DNA of 64,000 nucleotides from Brachyspira pilosicoli P43/6/78 (GTDB lineage Bacteria; Spirochaetota; Brachyspiria; Brachyspirales; Brachyspiraceae): NCBI RefSeq assembly GCF_000325665.1, contig NC_019908.1, positions 310,001 to 374,000 of the forward strand, read 5' to 3'. Shown piece by piece: positions 55,422 to 64,000 of this stretch (position 1 is its first letter; each line of letters starts with the position of its first letter). The notes under the pieces were generated by a model. It saw only the letters and a program-made list of their open reading frames with translations, ran no database searches and was not told where the DNA came from. The position numbers and the translations under genes were made by a program.

Positions 55422-57026
55422 ATGAAGTTTAATTTTTATAATAATGAATATAGTTCTTCTAGAAATGTTGTATTTGGAAGTAAGGGAATGGTTGCAAGCA
55501 GTAATGTGTTAGCAACAGAGGCGGGTATTGAAATATTAAAAAAGGGCGGAAATGCAATAGACAGTGCCATTGCAACTGCTGCTGCTTTGACAGTTGTAGA
55601 GCCTACTTCTAATGGTCTTGGAGGAGATGCTTTTGCTATAGTTTATTTTGATAATAAATTGCATGCTATAAATGGAAGCGGCTTTTCACCAAAAAATTTA
55701 GATGTTGATAAAATATTGTCGCTTAATTTAGATAGCGTTCCTCATTATGGACTAATACCTATCACTGTTGGCGGCATTCCTGCAACTTGGGCTTCTTTAA
55801 GTAAAAAATTTGGTAAGTTAAAATTGTTGGAAGTTTTGGAGCCTGCTATTAGATATGCCCAAGATGGATATGCATTACAGCCGCAAGTAGCTTTCGATTG
55901 GAATATTGCTTTTAATAATTATTTGAAGGTTTCTGATAATAAAGAAGAGTTTAAATATTGGTTTGACACTTTTAGTTTTAAAGGCAAAGCTCCAGAAGTT
56001 GGAAGTATTGTAAAGCTTCCTCATCATGCGAAAACTTTATTTGAAATAGGAAATACTTATGCAGAGAGTTTTTATAGGGGAGAGATTGCTGAAAAGATAG
56101 ATAGATTTATGAAAAAATATGGAGGCTATTTATCTAAAGATGATTTAAATGATTATTATCCGACTTGGGTAGAGCCTATAACTACAAACTATAGAGGATA
56201 TGATGTTTATGAAATACCTCCAAATGGTCATGGCATAACAGTATTAATGGCATTAAATATACTTAGCAATTTTGATGAGTTAAATACGCATTATGATATA
56301 GAAGCATTAAAACTTGCATTCACAGACACAAAAAAATATATAGCTGATGAAAGGCATATGAAAGTAAAAATAGAGGAAATGCTTTCAAAAGAGTATGCCA
56401 AAGAAAGGGCAAAACTTATAACTAAAAATAAAGCATTAGAGCCTTCAAATTATATATTTAATAGCGGAGATACGGTTTATTTAGCAGCTGCTGATTCTTA
56501 TGGAAATATAGTTTCTTTTATAGAGAGTAATTATATGGGCTTTGGTTCTGGAATAGTGATACCAGAGACAGGGATAGCACTACATAATAGGGGAGCTAAT
56601 TTTTCATTAGATAAATCATCAGCAAATTTTATAGCACCAAGAAAAAAGCCTTATCACACTATAATACCTGGTTTTTTATGCAAAGATAATAAACCTATTG
56701 GGGCTTTTGGAGTAATGGGGGCTTTTATGCAGCCTCAGGGTCATTTGCAGGTTTTAAGAAATATGATAGATGATAATCTTAATCCTCAAAGTGCTTTAGA
56801 TAAGCCAAGATGGCAATGGGTGGGTGAAAAAAATATAGAGTTAGAACATAATTTTGATAGTAATTTAGCATCAGAGCTTCAGAGTAAGGGGCATAATATA
56901 ATAAAAAAAGACAAATTAAATGGTTTTGGATATTTTGGAAGAGGTCAGATAGTATTTAGAAATGAGAATAATGTATTATATGGCGGGTGCGACTATAGAA
57001 CCGATTCTGCTATTATTGGATATTAG
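55422..57026 (+). CDS. ggt: Gamma-glutamyltransferase-like N-terminal nucleophile hydrolase
   Basis: The 534-residue protein follows the GGT plan: MVASSNVLATEAGIEILKKGGNAIDSAIATA, ALTVVEPTSNGLGGDAF, then the autocleavage site near residue 352 in FNSGDTVYLAAADSYGNIVSF, where the Thr of GDTVY becomes the nucleophile, and HTIIPGFLCKDNKPIGAFGVMGAFMQPQGH. GGT splits glutathione or transfers its glutamyl group. Unlike typical GGT there is no signal peptide, so it may act in the cytosol; relatives without one include FwpA/acylase-like members. It is divergent from the aminotransferase gene. Confidence 0.85.
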   Translation: MKFNFYNNEYSSSRNVVFGSKGMVASSNVLATEAGIEILKKGGNAIDSAIATAAALTVVEPTSNGLGGDAFAIVYFDNKLHAINGSGFSPKNLDVDKILSLNLDSVPHYGLIPITVGGIPATWASLSKKFGKLKLLEVLEPAIRYAQDGYALQPQVAFDWNIAFNNYLKVSDNKEEFKYWFDTFSFKGKAPEVGSIVKLPHHAKTLFEIGNTYAESFYRGEIAEKIDRFMKKYGGYLSKDDLNDYYPTWVEPITTNYRGYDVYEIPPNGHGITVLMALNILSNFDELNTHYDIEALKLAFTDTKKYIADERHMKVKIEEMLSKEYAKERAKLITKNKALEPSNYIFNSGDTVYLAAADSYGNIVSFIESNYMGFGSGIVIPETGIALHNRGANFSLDKSSANFIAPRKKPYHTIIPGFLCKDNKPIGAFGVMGAFMQPQGHLQVLRNMIDDNLNPQSALDKPRWQWVGEKNIELEHNFDSNLASELQSKGHNIIKKDKLNGFGYFGRGQIVFRNENNVLYGGCDYRTDSAIIGY

Positions 57027-57137
57027 AAAATATTTATTTTTTTGTATTTGTAAATAAAAATGTATAAAATTATGGAAAAATTTATGAAAAAGTTATAATA
57101 TAATATATAACATATTATAAAATTGGCGGTGCAATTT

Positions 57138-57908
57138 ATGAAAAAAATTATATTTTCTATTTTTGCTTTTATTTTTATAACAGCTACAAGTTTTGCGGCT
57201 AGCGGATTTGAGTTTATTTTAAATGTGCCTGTTGGCATGAGTTTTGGAGTTTATGATTATGATTTAACTGATTGGGGAGAGTATTATAATAATCTTCATA
57301 ATGGTGAAGTTAGAAATGCTATTGGTAAAAATAACGGCATTGGTTTAGATGCTGGTGTTTCTGCTCAGCTTGGATATATGTTTGCTATTAATAATAATAT
57401 GGGTGTGAGTGTGCTTGGAGAGTTAGGTTATAGCCATGATAGTTATTCTTATATAAGCAAGCTTGATAAAAATATTTCTGATACTTATACTTTTGAAAGC
57501 CTTCAAGTTGGAATACTTCCAAAGTTTAATATTTATAATTTTGCTATAGGTATTGGTGCTGGAGTGAAAGTGCCTTTAGGTGGTAAATATTATTATAAAA
57601 TAGGAAGTGTTAAAGGCAGTACAAAAATTGATTATAATTATATTTCCAGTAATTTTATTACCAAAGTTATACCTTATATAAAATTAACTTTTGATTATTC
57701 TATATTCTTTGCACAAAACTTAGCTATTAATGTGGGATTATATTTAGGATATGATTTTGGTTTAGAGCCTACAGTGTATTCTATAAACAATAATTTTATT
57801 AGTAATTATCCTCAGTTTGGTAATTTCTTGGCAGTTGAAGATGTTACTTATTCTAGTTTTGATATAGGGTTGCAGGTAGGATTTAAGTTTGGTCCTAGTA
57901 CAAAATAA
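57138..57908 (+). CDS. Predicted outer-membrane beta-barrel protein
   Basis: Start at 57138 gives the signal peptide MKKIIFSIFAFIFITATSFA. The mature part of about 235 residues has many alternating strands with Gly and aromatic residues (VSAQLGYMFAINNNMGVSVLGELGYS, FAIGIGAGVKVPLG, LAINVGLYLGYDFG) and ends GLQVGFKFGPSTK. This is the look of an eight-to-ten-stranded outer-membrane barrel similar to spirochaetal surface proteins. No sequence family recognised. It differs from the protein at 2178. A terminator follows. Confidence 0.65.
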   Translation: MKKIIFSIFAFIFITATSFAASGFEFILNVPVGMSFGVYDYDLTDWGEYYNNLHNGEVRNAIGKNNGIGLDAGVSAQLGYMFAINNNMGVSVLGELGYSHDSYSYISKLDKNISDTYTFESLQVGILPKFNIYNFAIGIGAGVKVPLGGKYYYKIGSVKGSTKIDYNYISSNFITKVIPYIKLTFDYSIFFAQNLAINVGLYLGYDFGLEPTVYSINNNFISNYPQFGNFLAVEDVTYSSFDIGLQVGFKFGPSTK

Positions 57909-57953
57909 TTTTATTCATATAAGTTTTATTATATAATTTTTGTTATTTAAGAA

Positions 57954-57991
57954 AGGAAATAGTCCATTTATTTGGGCTATTTCTTTTTTAT
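57954..57991 (+). terminator. Terminator
   Basis: AGGAAATAGTCC (57954-57965) pairs with GGGCTATTTCTT (57974-57985), then T6. The rest of the gap to 58291 holds a short ORF at 58049 of doubtful meaning. Confidence 0.75.
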
Positions 57992-58048
57992 ATTAGAAAG
58001 TATTTATATAAAAAATATTTTTAAAATGTATTCAACGATATAATAAAT

Positions 58049-58177
58049 ATGCTTACAGAAGAAAACAGAAGAACGATATTAAAATATGATACTCATGACA
58101 ATATAAAAATAATGGGTATAGAGTATTATAAGGCAGTATTAAAAGATAATATAAAAACTTTTGATGAGTTTAATTAA
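58049..58177 (+). CDS. Doubtful 42-residue ORF or gene remnant
   Basis: ATG 58049 to TAA 58177 encodes MLTEENRRTILKYDTHDN and further polar residues. There is no ribosome site and no recognised family. Its amino-acid content is protein-like, so it may be the remnant of a longer gene. Confidence 0.2.
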   Translation: MLTEENRRTILKYDTHDNIKIMGIEYYKAVLKDNIKTFDEFN

Positions 58178-58291
58178 TGTATGAGTGGAGAATTAGAGAT
58201 AATTTAAACTGAATAATTGAGTTTTAAAATTCCTTGATATTTATTTTTATGGGTTTATAATATATTAGAGTAATTAGAAAGGCGGTTTATA

Positions 58292-58687
58292 ATGGAAATA
58301 GGTGCTTATAGAAATTCAAATAACATTGTAAATATTTCAGCTGTTTCAGCAAACAAAAAAACTCCAATAAGTGAAGTAGGTGTATGTAAAACTTGTGCCA
58401 ATAGAACATATCAAGATGGTTCTAATGATATAGGAGTATCTTTTAAAACGCCAACACGTATAAGCCCATCTAATGCACCATCAGCTGTAGCCTCTCATGA
58501 ACAAGAGCACGTTGCAAACAATGAAAGAAATGCTCAAAAGTCTGGAGGTGAAGTATTATTTCAAAATGTTACATTAAACACATCTATATGCCCAGAATGT
58601 AAAAGAGTATATATTTCTGGAGGCGTAACAAAGTCAGCAATATCAGCCCCAAAAGACAAGGGAAATAATGTTGATGCTTATGCTTAG
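58292..58687 (+). CDS. SprA-related putative metalloprotease
   Basis: The 131-residue protein carries HEQEHV in SAVASHEQEHVANNERNA, an HExxH-type zinc site, and two CxxC modules: CKTCANRTYQDGSND and CPECKRVYISGG. The order and wording fit the SprA-related/CJM1_0395 family of putative metalloproteases seen in Campylobacter and gut Firmicutes. No signal peptide. Activity has not been established for the family as far as I know. Ribosome site AAAGGCGG precedes the ATG. Confidence 0.7.
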   Translation: MEIGAYRNSNNIVNISAVSANKKTPISEVGVCKTCANRTYQDGSNDIGVSFKTPTRISPSNAPSAVASHEQEHVANNERNAQKSGGEVLFQNVTLNTSICPECKRVYISGGVTKSAISAPKDKGNNVDAYA

Positions 58688-58713
58688 TAATTAGCAAAAA
58701 TATTTAAATATAA

Positions 58714-61700
58714 TTAAGCAATAGGCATTATACTAAAGTTCATAGATTCTATTACTCTAAGCAAAGCATATGCTGTATCTAATGAAGTAATACATGATAT
58801 ATTATTTTCAGCAGAAGCACGTCTCAATTCTAAACTATCAGAATGAGTTTTGCTGTTGGTTGCTATTGTATTAATAACATAATCAACTTTGCCTAGTCTT
58901 ATAGTATCTATTATATCTTCAAATCCTGTTTCGTGAATCTTTGAAACTTCTTTTATATAAAGCCCCTCTTTTCTAAGGAAATTAGCAGTTCCTTTTGTAG
59001 CATATATTCCATAGCCTATATTAGAAAATCGCTTTGCCATATCTATAATTTCAGGCTTATCATCATCTGCTATTGTAAGAAGCACATTTCCTTGAAGAGG
59101 TATTTTTATTCCGCTTGCAATTAGTGCTTTATAAAGTGCTTTTTCAAAGTTAATATCAAACCCCAATGCTTCACCTGTACTTTTCATCTCTGGACCAAGC
59201 ACTGTATCTACTTTTCTTAATTTAGCAAAAGAAAATACAGGAGCTTTAACAAATACTTTGTTAGATTCTTTTTTATATAAATCATTATACCCTTGTTCTT
59301 TTAATGATTTGCCAAGTATACACATTGTAGCAATATTAGCCATAGGAACATTAGTTATCTTGCTTAAGAAAGGTACTGTTCTGCTGCTTCTAGGATTAAC
59401 TTCAAGAACATAAACATTATCATCTTTATCAACTATAAATTGTATATTATAAAGCCCTATAAAATTAAATCCTTCTCCTATTCTTTTTGTATAATCAATA
59501 ATACTGTCTTTTACTTTTTTTGAAATAGTTTGAGGAGGGTATACACTTATGGAGTCTCCAGAGTGAATGCCAGCTCTCTCTATATGCTCCATTATGCCTG
59601 GTATAAATACATTATGCTCACTGTCAGAAATAGCATCAGTTTCTATTTCTTTTCCTACAATATATTTATCAATTAATATAGGAGCTTTATTGCTAACTTC
59701 TTTTACAGCAGTTTCCATATATATTTTTAAAGCAGCATCATTATAAACTATCTCCATAGCACGCCCGCCTAATACATAACTAGGACGCACCAAAACAGGA
59801 TATCCTATTTTATTTGCTATAACCAAAGCCTCATCAACTGTTATAGCAGTTTCACCTTTAGGCTGAGGTATATTAAGAGTTTTTAACATCTCTTCAAACT
59901 CATGTCTGTCTTCAGCTCTGTTAATATTTTCTAAAGAAGTACCAAGTATATTAACCCCATGCATTACAAGTTTTTCAGCAAGATTTATTGCAGTCTGACC
60001 TCCAAATTGAACAATAACCCCTTTAGGTTTTTCAAGCTCTACTATATGCATAACATCTTCTATAGTGAGAGGTTCAAAATAAAGTTTGTCAGATATTGAA
60101 AAGTCTGTTGATACTGTTTCAGGGTTATTGTTTATCACTATAGCCTCATAACCTGCCTCTCTTATAGTCATAACAGAATGCACAGTAGAATAATCAAACT
60201 CCACTCCCTGACCAATTCTTATAGGCCCAGAACCTAAAACTATAATGCTTTCTTTATCGCTTTTAATAGATTCATTTTCTTTCTCATAAGTAGAGTAGAA
60301 ATAGGGAGTTTCACTTTCAAACTCTCCCGCACAGGTATCAACCATTTTGTATACTGGAACTATATTATTTTTATGTCTTAATTTGTATATATCAATCTCT
60401 TCCACTCCCCAAACTTTGGCTATATAACTGTCTGAAAAACCTCTCTCTTTAGATTCTCTTAAAATATCTATATCCTATTTTATTTTTAGATAATTTATTT
60501 TCTAACTCTATTATGTTTTTTATTTTATCTAAAAAGAATTTATCAATATGAGTGATGTCTATTATGTCTTTTATATCTTCTTTTCGTCTTATAAGTTCGG
60601 CTATAATAAATATTCTCAAATCATCTCTTAATTCAATACGTTCCCATAATTTTTTTGTGGTATATTCAGAAACATCTTTATGAATTATATGGTCACATTT
60701 TATTTCAAGAGAGCGAACAGCTTTTAGAAATGATTCTTCAAAATTTCTTCCTATGCTCATCACTTCTCCTGTAGCTTTCATCTGTGTGCCTAATTGTCTG
60801 TCTGCGTTAGGGAATTTATCAAATGGAAGTCTTGGGAATTTTGTAACTATATAATCAATAGAAGGCTCAAAACAAGCAAAACTTTTTTTAGTGATAGGGT
60901 TAAGTATTTCATCTAAAGTCATACCCACTGCTATTTTTGCACTTATTTTAGCGATAGGATATCCTGTAGCTTTACTAGCCAAAGCACTTGAACGAGATAC
61001 TCTAGGATTAACCTCTATTATATAATACTTAAAACTATTTGGGTCTAATGCAAGCTGCACATTACAGCCACCGCATATTTTTAAAGCTCTTATTATTTTA
61101 AGACTCACATTTCTAAGCATTTGATTTTCTCTGTCGCTTAAAGTCTGACAAGGAGCAACCACTATGCTGTCTCCCGTATGTATTCCAACAGGGTCAACAT
61201 TTTCCATATTACATACCACTATTGCATTGTCATTATTATCACGCATAACCTCATATTCTATTTCTTTGTACCCCGCAATGCTCTTTTCAACCAAACATTC
61301 ATGAACAGGGCTTATTTTTAATCCAGTCTCACATATCTCAATTAATTCTTTTTCATTGCGTGCAAATCCGCCTCCAGTTCCTCCAAGTGTATATGCAGGA
61401 CGTACAACCAAGTGATAGCCTATTTTGTTTGCAAACTCTATTGCCTCTTCAACACTATGCACAATTACGCTTTCTGGCACAGGCTCGTTTATATCATTCA
61501 TAAGCTTCTTAAAAAGTTCTCTGTCTTCTGCAGTGTTTATAGCATTCAAATCTGTTCCCAATACTTCAACATTATATTCATCTAGTATTCCGCTTTCAGC
61601 TAGTTCAACAACCAAGTTTAAACCAGTTTGCCCGCCTAAAGAACCTAATATTGCATCAGGTCTTTCTTTATAAATTATTCTCTTAGCAAAATCCAAATTA

Positions 61701-61918
61701 ATAGGCTCTATATAAACTTTATCTGCTATAGCGGCATCAGTCATTATTGTAGCAGGATTTGAATTGATAAGCACAACTTCGTATCCTTCCTCTTTTAAAG
61801 ACTGACAAGCCTGAGTACCAGCATAATCAAACTCTGCAGCCTGTCCTATAATTATTGGACCTGAACCAATTACTAATATTTTTTTTATATCTGTTCTTTT
61901 AGGCATTTTTCTCTCCAT
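58714..61918 (-). CDS. carB: Carbamoyl-phosphate synthase large subunit, frameshifted
   Basis: Two minus-strand frames make one CarB of about 1,068 residues, the normal length. Part 1 (60449-61918) has the first ATP-grasp half: [68 protein letters not shown]. Part 2 (58714-60405 and upstream) has the second: [40 protein letters not shown], and the MGS-like regulatory end. They join as [16 protein letters not shown] if one base is removed at 60461-60475 (a TT/GG position, not a long run). CarB uses ammonia from CarA, bicarbonate and two ATP to make carbamoyl phosphate for arginine and pyrimidines. It overlaps carA by 20 bp. Confidence 0.9.
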
Positions 61919-62984
61919 AATTATTATTCATCATATCAATAAACTTATCAAATAAATACTTGCTATCCTCTGGTCCGGGGTTAGATTCTGGGTGATACTG
62001 AACAGAGAATACTGGGAATTTTTTATGTTTTAACCCTTCGCAGCTTTCATCATTTAGAGATATATGAGTTAAAATTAAGTCTGTATTTACTAAACTCTCT
62101 TTTTCAACAGCATAACTATGATTTTGACTTGTGATGCTTACTTTATTAGTTTCCAAATCTTTAACAGGGTGATTCCCTCCTCTGTGTCCGAACTTTAATT
62201 TAATTGTATTAGCACCGCATGCCAAACTTATTAATTGATGCCCCAAACATATTCCAAATATTGGCACTTTTCCTATAAGCTCTTTTATTGTATTTATTGA
62301 TTCTTTTACATCTTTTGGGTCTCCTGGTCCGTTTGAAAGCATTACTCCGTCAGGATTTAAACTCATTATTGTTTTAGAATCTGTATCATAAGGCACTACT
62401 ATTAGATCGCAATCTCTTTTGCTTAACTCTCTTATTATTCCAAGCTTTGCACCAAAATCCATTAATACAACTTTTTTTCCTCTGTTTGGTATAGGGAATG
62501 CATTTTTTGTAGAAACTCTTTTAACATGGTCATTCATATATGGTGTATCTTTTAGCATTTTTACTATATCATCTTTATTTTCTATAGTGTCACTCATTAT
62601 AGCTTTTAATGTTCCTACTTCTCTAATCTTTTTGGTTATAGCTCTAGTATCAATATTTTCTATAGCAGGAATATTTTTTAGTTTCAAAAACTCATCTATA
62701 CTTTCTGCATTCCTAAAATTATTAGGACTTTTACAAGCCTCTTTTACTATAAGACCAAATATTGCTGGATTAAGACTTTCAAAATCATCTCTGTTTATGC
62801 CATAATTTCCTATTAAAGGATAAGTCATAACAGTTATTTGCCCGCAGTATGATAAGTCGGATAACACTTCCTGATAACCAGTCATAGATGTATTAAAAAC
62901 TAATTCACCTATTTTAAAATTATCAGCACCAAAACCAATGCCTTCATAATGACTTCCGTCTTCAAGTATTAAATAACGTTTCAA
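61899..62984 (-). CDS. carA: Carbamoyl-phosphate synthase small subunit
   Basis: The 361-residue glutaminase subunit starts [18 protein letters not shown], has the N-terminal CarA domain ([14 protein letters not shown]) and the class I amidotransferase triad: Cys in [15 protein letters not shown], and His and Glu in [15 protein letters not shown]. It delivers ammonia to CarB. First gene of carAB; its leader carries a long hairpin (63034-63079) and an ORF with five Arg codons. Confidence 0.95.
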   Translation of the reverse strand: MKRYLILEDGSHYEGIGFGADNFKIGELVFNTSMTGYQEVLSDLSYCGQITVMTYPLIGNYGINRDDFESLNPAIFGLIVKEACKSPNNFRNAESIDEFLKLKNIPAIENIDTRAITKKIREVGTLKAIMSDTIENKDDIVKMLKDTPYMNDHVKRVSTKNAFPIPNRGKKVVLMDFGAKLGIIRELSKRDCDLIVVPYDTDSKTIMSLNPDGVMLSNGPGDPKDVKESINTIKELIGKVPIFGICLGHQLISLACGANTIKLKFGHRGGNHPVKDLETNKVSITSQNHSYAVEKESLVNTDLILTHISLNDESCEGLKHKKFPVFSVQYHPESNPGPEDSKYLFDKFIDMMNNNYGEKNA

Positions 62985-63003
62985 ATTTTGCCTTCCTATT
63001 ATT

Positions 63004-63144
63004 CTAAATTTTTTTTAGATTTTTAGTTGAAATAAAAAAAAGATTGGAAATCAACCGAAAGTCAATCTCCAATCTTTTTCTAAGATTATTATAAAACTGC
63101 TTAATTCGCAGAATATTTTTTATTGTAAATCGTTTAAAAATCAT
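63004..63144 (-). CDS. Possible carA leader ORF with five Arg codons
   Basis: Frame from ATG 63144 reads MIFKRFTIKNILRIKQFYNN and on through LRKR to a stop at 63004, 46 codons, with Arg at 5, 13, 22, 24 and 30. It runs through the leader hairpin. AAGG stands only two bases before the ATG, which is too near for good initiation. It may be a leader peptide or chance in AT-rich DNA. Confidence 0.25.
   Translation of the reverse strand: MIFKRFTIKNILRIKQFYNNLRKRLEIDFRLISNLFFISTKNLKKI
63034..63079 (-). promoter_or_regulatory. carAB leader hairpin, candidate attenuator
   Basis: On the minus strand AAAAAGATTGGA and TCCAATCTTTTT pair perfectly, and the inner GATTGAC and GTTGATT pair with wobbles around TTTCG, giving a stem of about 19 bp, followed by T8. 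It lies 50 bp before carA with no gene upstream on that strand, so it is placed as an intrinsic attenuator. A PyrR-site consensus was not seen. The gap 62985-63324 has nothing else. Confidence 0.65.
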
Positions 63145-63324
63145 AACCTTGTTTTAATTTGTTTTTATTCTCAACAACTATAACATATATAATTAATATT
63201 ACAATCATTTTTTATAAAAACAAAATAAATTAAATAATAATTATTTATATTTTAATAAAAGCCTTGAAAAATTATTATTTATGCTGTATTTTATAATAAT
63301 TAACATAATAATTCGGAGAATAAA

Positions 63325-63986
63325 ATGATGAGTAATGAAGATTTAAACGAAGAGATAAATACATCAGGTTTCGACGCTATCACAGAAACATTTGAGAAAA
63401 TATATCCTGAACAAAAAGAACCTCTGCATTACAGACCTATAATAAGTTATATGCTAGGCGGAAAAGACCCTCTTGACGGAATAAGTATTTACAGAGGAAA
63501 TGGATACTATCATTTTGTTACTTACGGATTCAGTGAACTTTATAAAAAAGAATCAGAGAATAAAGAGTATAGCGGATTTGGTTTTGAACTTACTTTCAAA
63601 TTAAAAATGAATGAAAAACAAATTAATAATACAAAAGATGATGATACTCAAGATAATGAAATAAAAACTGCAGTAGGATTTTTACAGCAATTAGCAAAAT
63701 ATGTATTTGAAAGCGGTGCGGTTTTCAATCCTTATGAATATATATGGACTAAACAAAAAAGAAGGAATTGATGCCGAACAGAAATCAAGAATCACAGGCT
63801 TTATCACTATACCAGATGAAGCAGGAGAAATAAATACTCCAAATGGAAAAGTTATTTTTGTTGAGCTTTTAGGGGCGACAGATGCTGAGCTTAATGCTAT
63901 ATATGAATAAAAAAATTACAGTAAAAGAATTGGCTCAAAAAATAGGAACAGACATAACAGATTATAGTAGAGAATCTTTATTATAA
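63325..63986 (+). CDS. SUFU-domain protein, frameshifted
   Basis: The first frame (63325-63771) has the suppressor-of-fused domain: FDAITETFEKIYPEQKEPLHY, PLDGISIYRGNGYYHFVTYGFSELY and GFGFELTFKL. Removing one A of the A6 run at 63755-63760 joins it to GIDAEQKSRITGFITIPDEAGEINTPNGKVIFVELLGATDAEL, stopping at 63910. The tail VKELAQKIGTDITDYSRESLL lies in yet another frame (63903-63986), suggesting a second shift near 63895. Bacterial SUFU proteins are often immunity proteins of polymorphic toxin systems; no toxin is in view. Ribosome site CGGAG. Confidence 0.72.
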
Positions 63987-64000
63987 ATTATAAAAATTGA

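Noticed and set aside
60405-60449. Two separate carB-like genes encoding half-size subunits
   Set aside because: Split CarB halves exist in some archaea and Aquifex, but here the second half lacks a good start and ribosome site, and a one-base change restores a normal full-length protein.
63034-63079. PyrR-dependent attenuator in the carA leader
   Set aside because: The hairpin is clear, but the PyrR-binding loop consensus was not found, so PyrR is not claimed.

Overview
The window looks like chromosome of an AT-rich, host-associated anaerobic spirochaete, most probably Brachyspira. This is an inference from the low GC content, the AGA/AAA/TTA-rich codon use, the mix of signal-peptide beta-barrel proteins and lipoproteins, a YjfB-type motility protein, selenoprotein genes and gut-type carbohydrate genes (sialidase-like, GH36 alpha-galactosidase, PTS). 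No rRNA, tRNA, CRISPR array, transposase or prophage was seen.

Layout. 1-7.3 kb: 3' part of an Obg GTPase fused in frame to a radical SAM enzyme, a YjfB-like protein, an outer-membrane-type protein, a sialidase-like propeller, an M42 peptidase and a DUF4132 protein. 7.4-10.8 kb: a glycosyltransferase, then a TetR regulator with a perfect palindromic operator and an ABC exporter whose ATPase is frameshifted in an A8 tract. 11.2-15.9 kb: the arginine operon argC-argJ-argB-argD on the minus strand, led by a sigma70-like promoter and a 15-residue leader ORF ending in two Arg codons. 16.1-19.1 kb: two lipoproteins. 19.2-25.0 kb: a double-length UvrA with four ATPase cassettes. 25.1-25.5 kb: a nested inverted-repeat element. 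25.5-29.7 kb: an old-yellow-enzyme-type reductase, an OFA-family MFS transporter and a divergent PadR regulator.

29.8-37.2 kb: a TPR/Mrr-like protein, RlmE, a flavodoxin divergent from arsR-permease, a PTS EIIC with a TIM-barrel-like partner, and two tandem thioredoxin-like selenoprotein genes that ordinary ORF calling truncates or misses because each has an in-frame UGA. 37.4-41.3 kb: catalase and alpha-galactosidase. 41.4-45.9 kb: the phosphate system pstS, a fused pstC-pstA, pstB, phoU, preceded by four 14-bp tandem repeats. 46-49 kb: rpmB, an IspH with an extra membrane domain, and a histone-H1-like/DUF4912 protein. 49-58.7 kb: a TPR lipoprotein-like or periplasmic protein, a CASTOR/POLLUX-like channel, rhodanese, an OLD-type ATPase/TOPRIM protein, an aminotransferase, gamma-glutamyltransferase, a beta-barrel and an SprA-related putative metalloprotease. 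58.7-63 kb: carB and carA (minus strand) behind a strong leader hairpin. The end carries a SUFU-domain gene.

Arginine is a theme: argCJBD makes ornithine precursors, carAB supplies carbamoyl phosphate, and both have Arg-codon-containing leader ORFs. A second theme is frameshifting: at least eight genes, including uvrA, carB and rlmE, are broken by single-base indels, mostly in A/T runs of 6-8. Either the assembly has homopolymer errors or the organism tolerates them by slippage; reads and RNA would decide. Annotated gene spans below treat each such gene as one unit.
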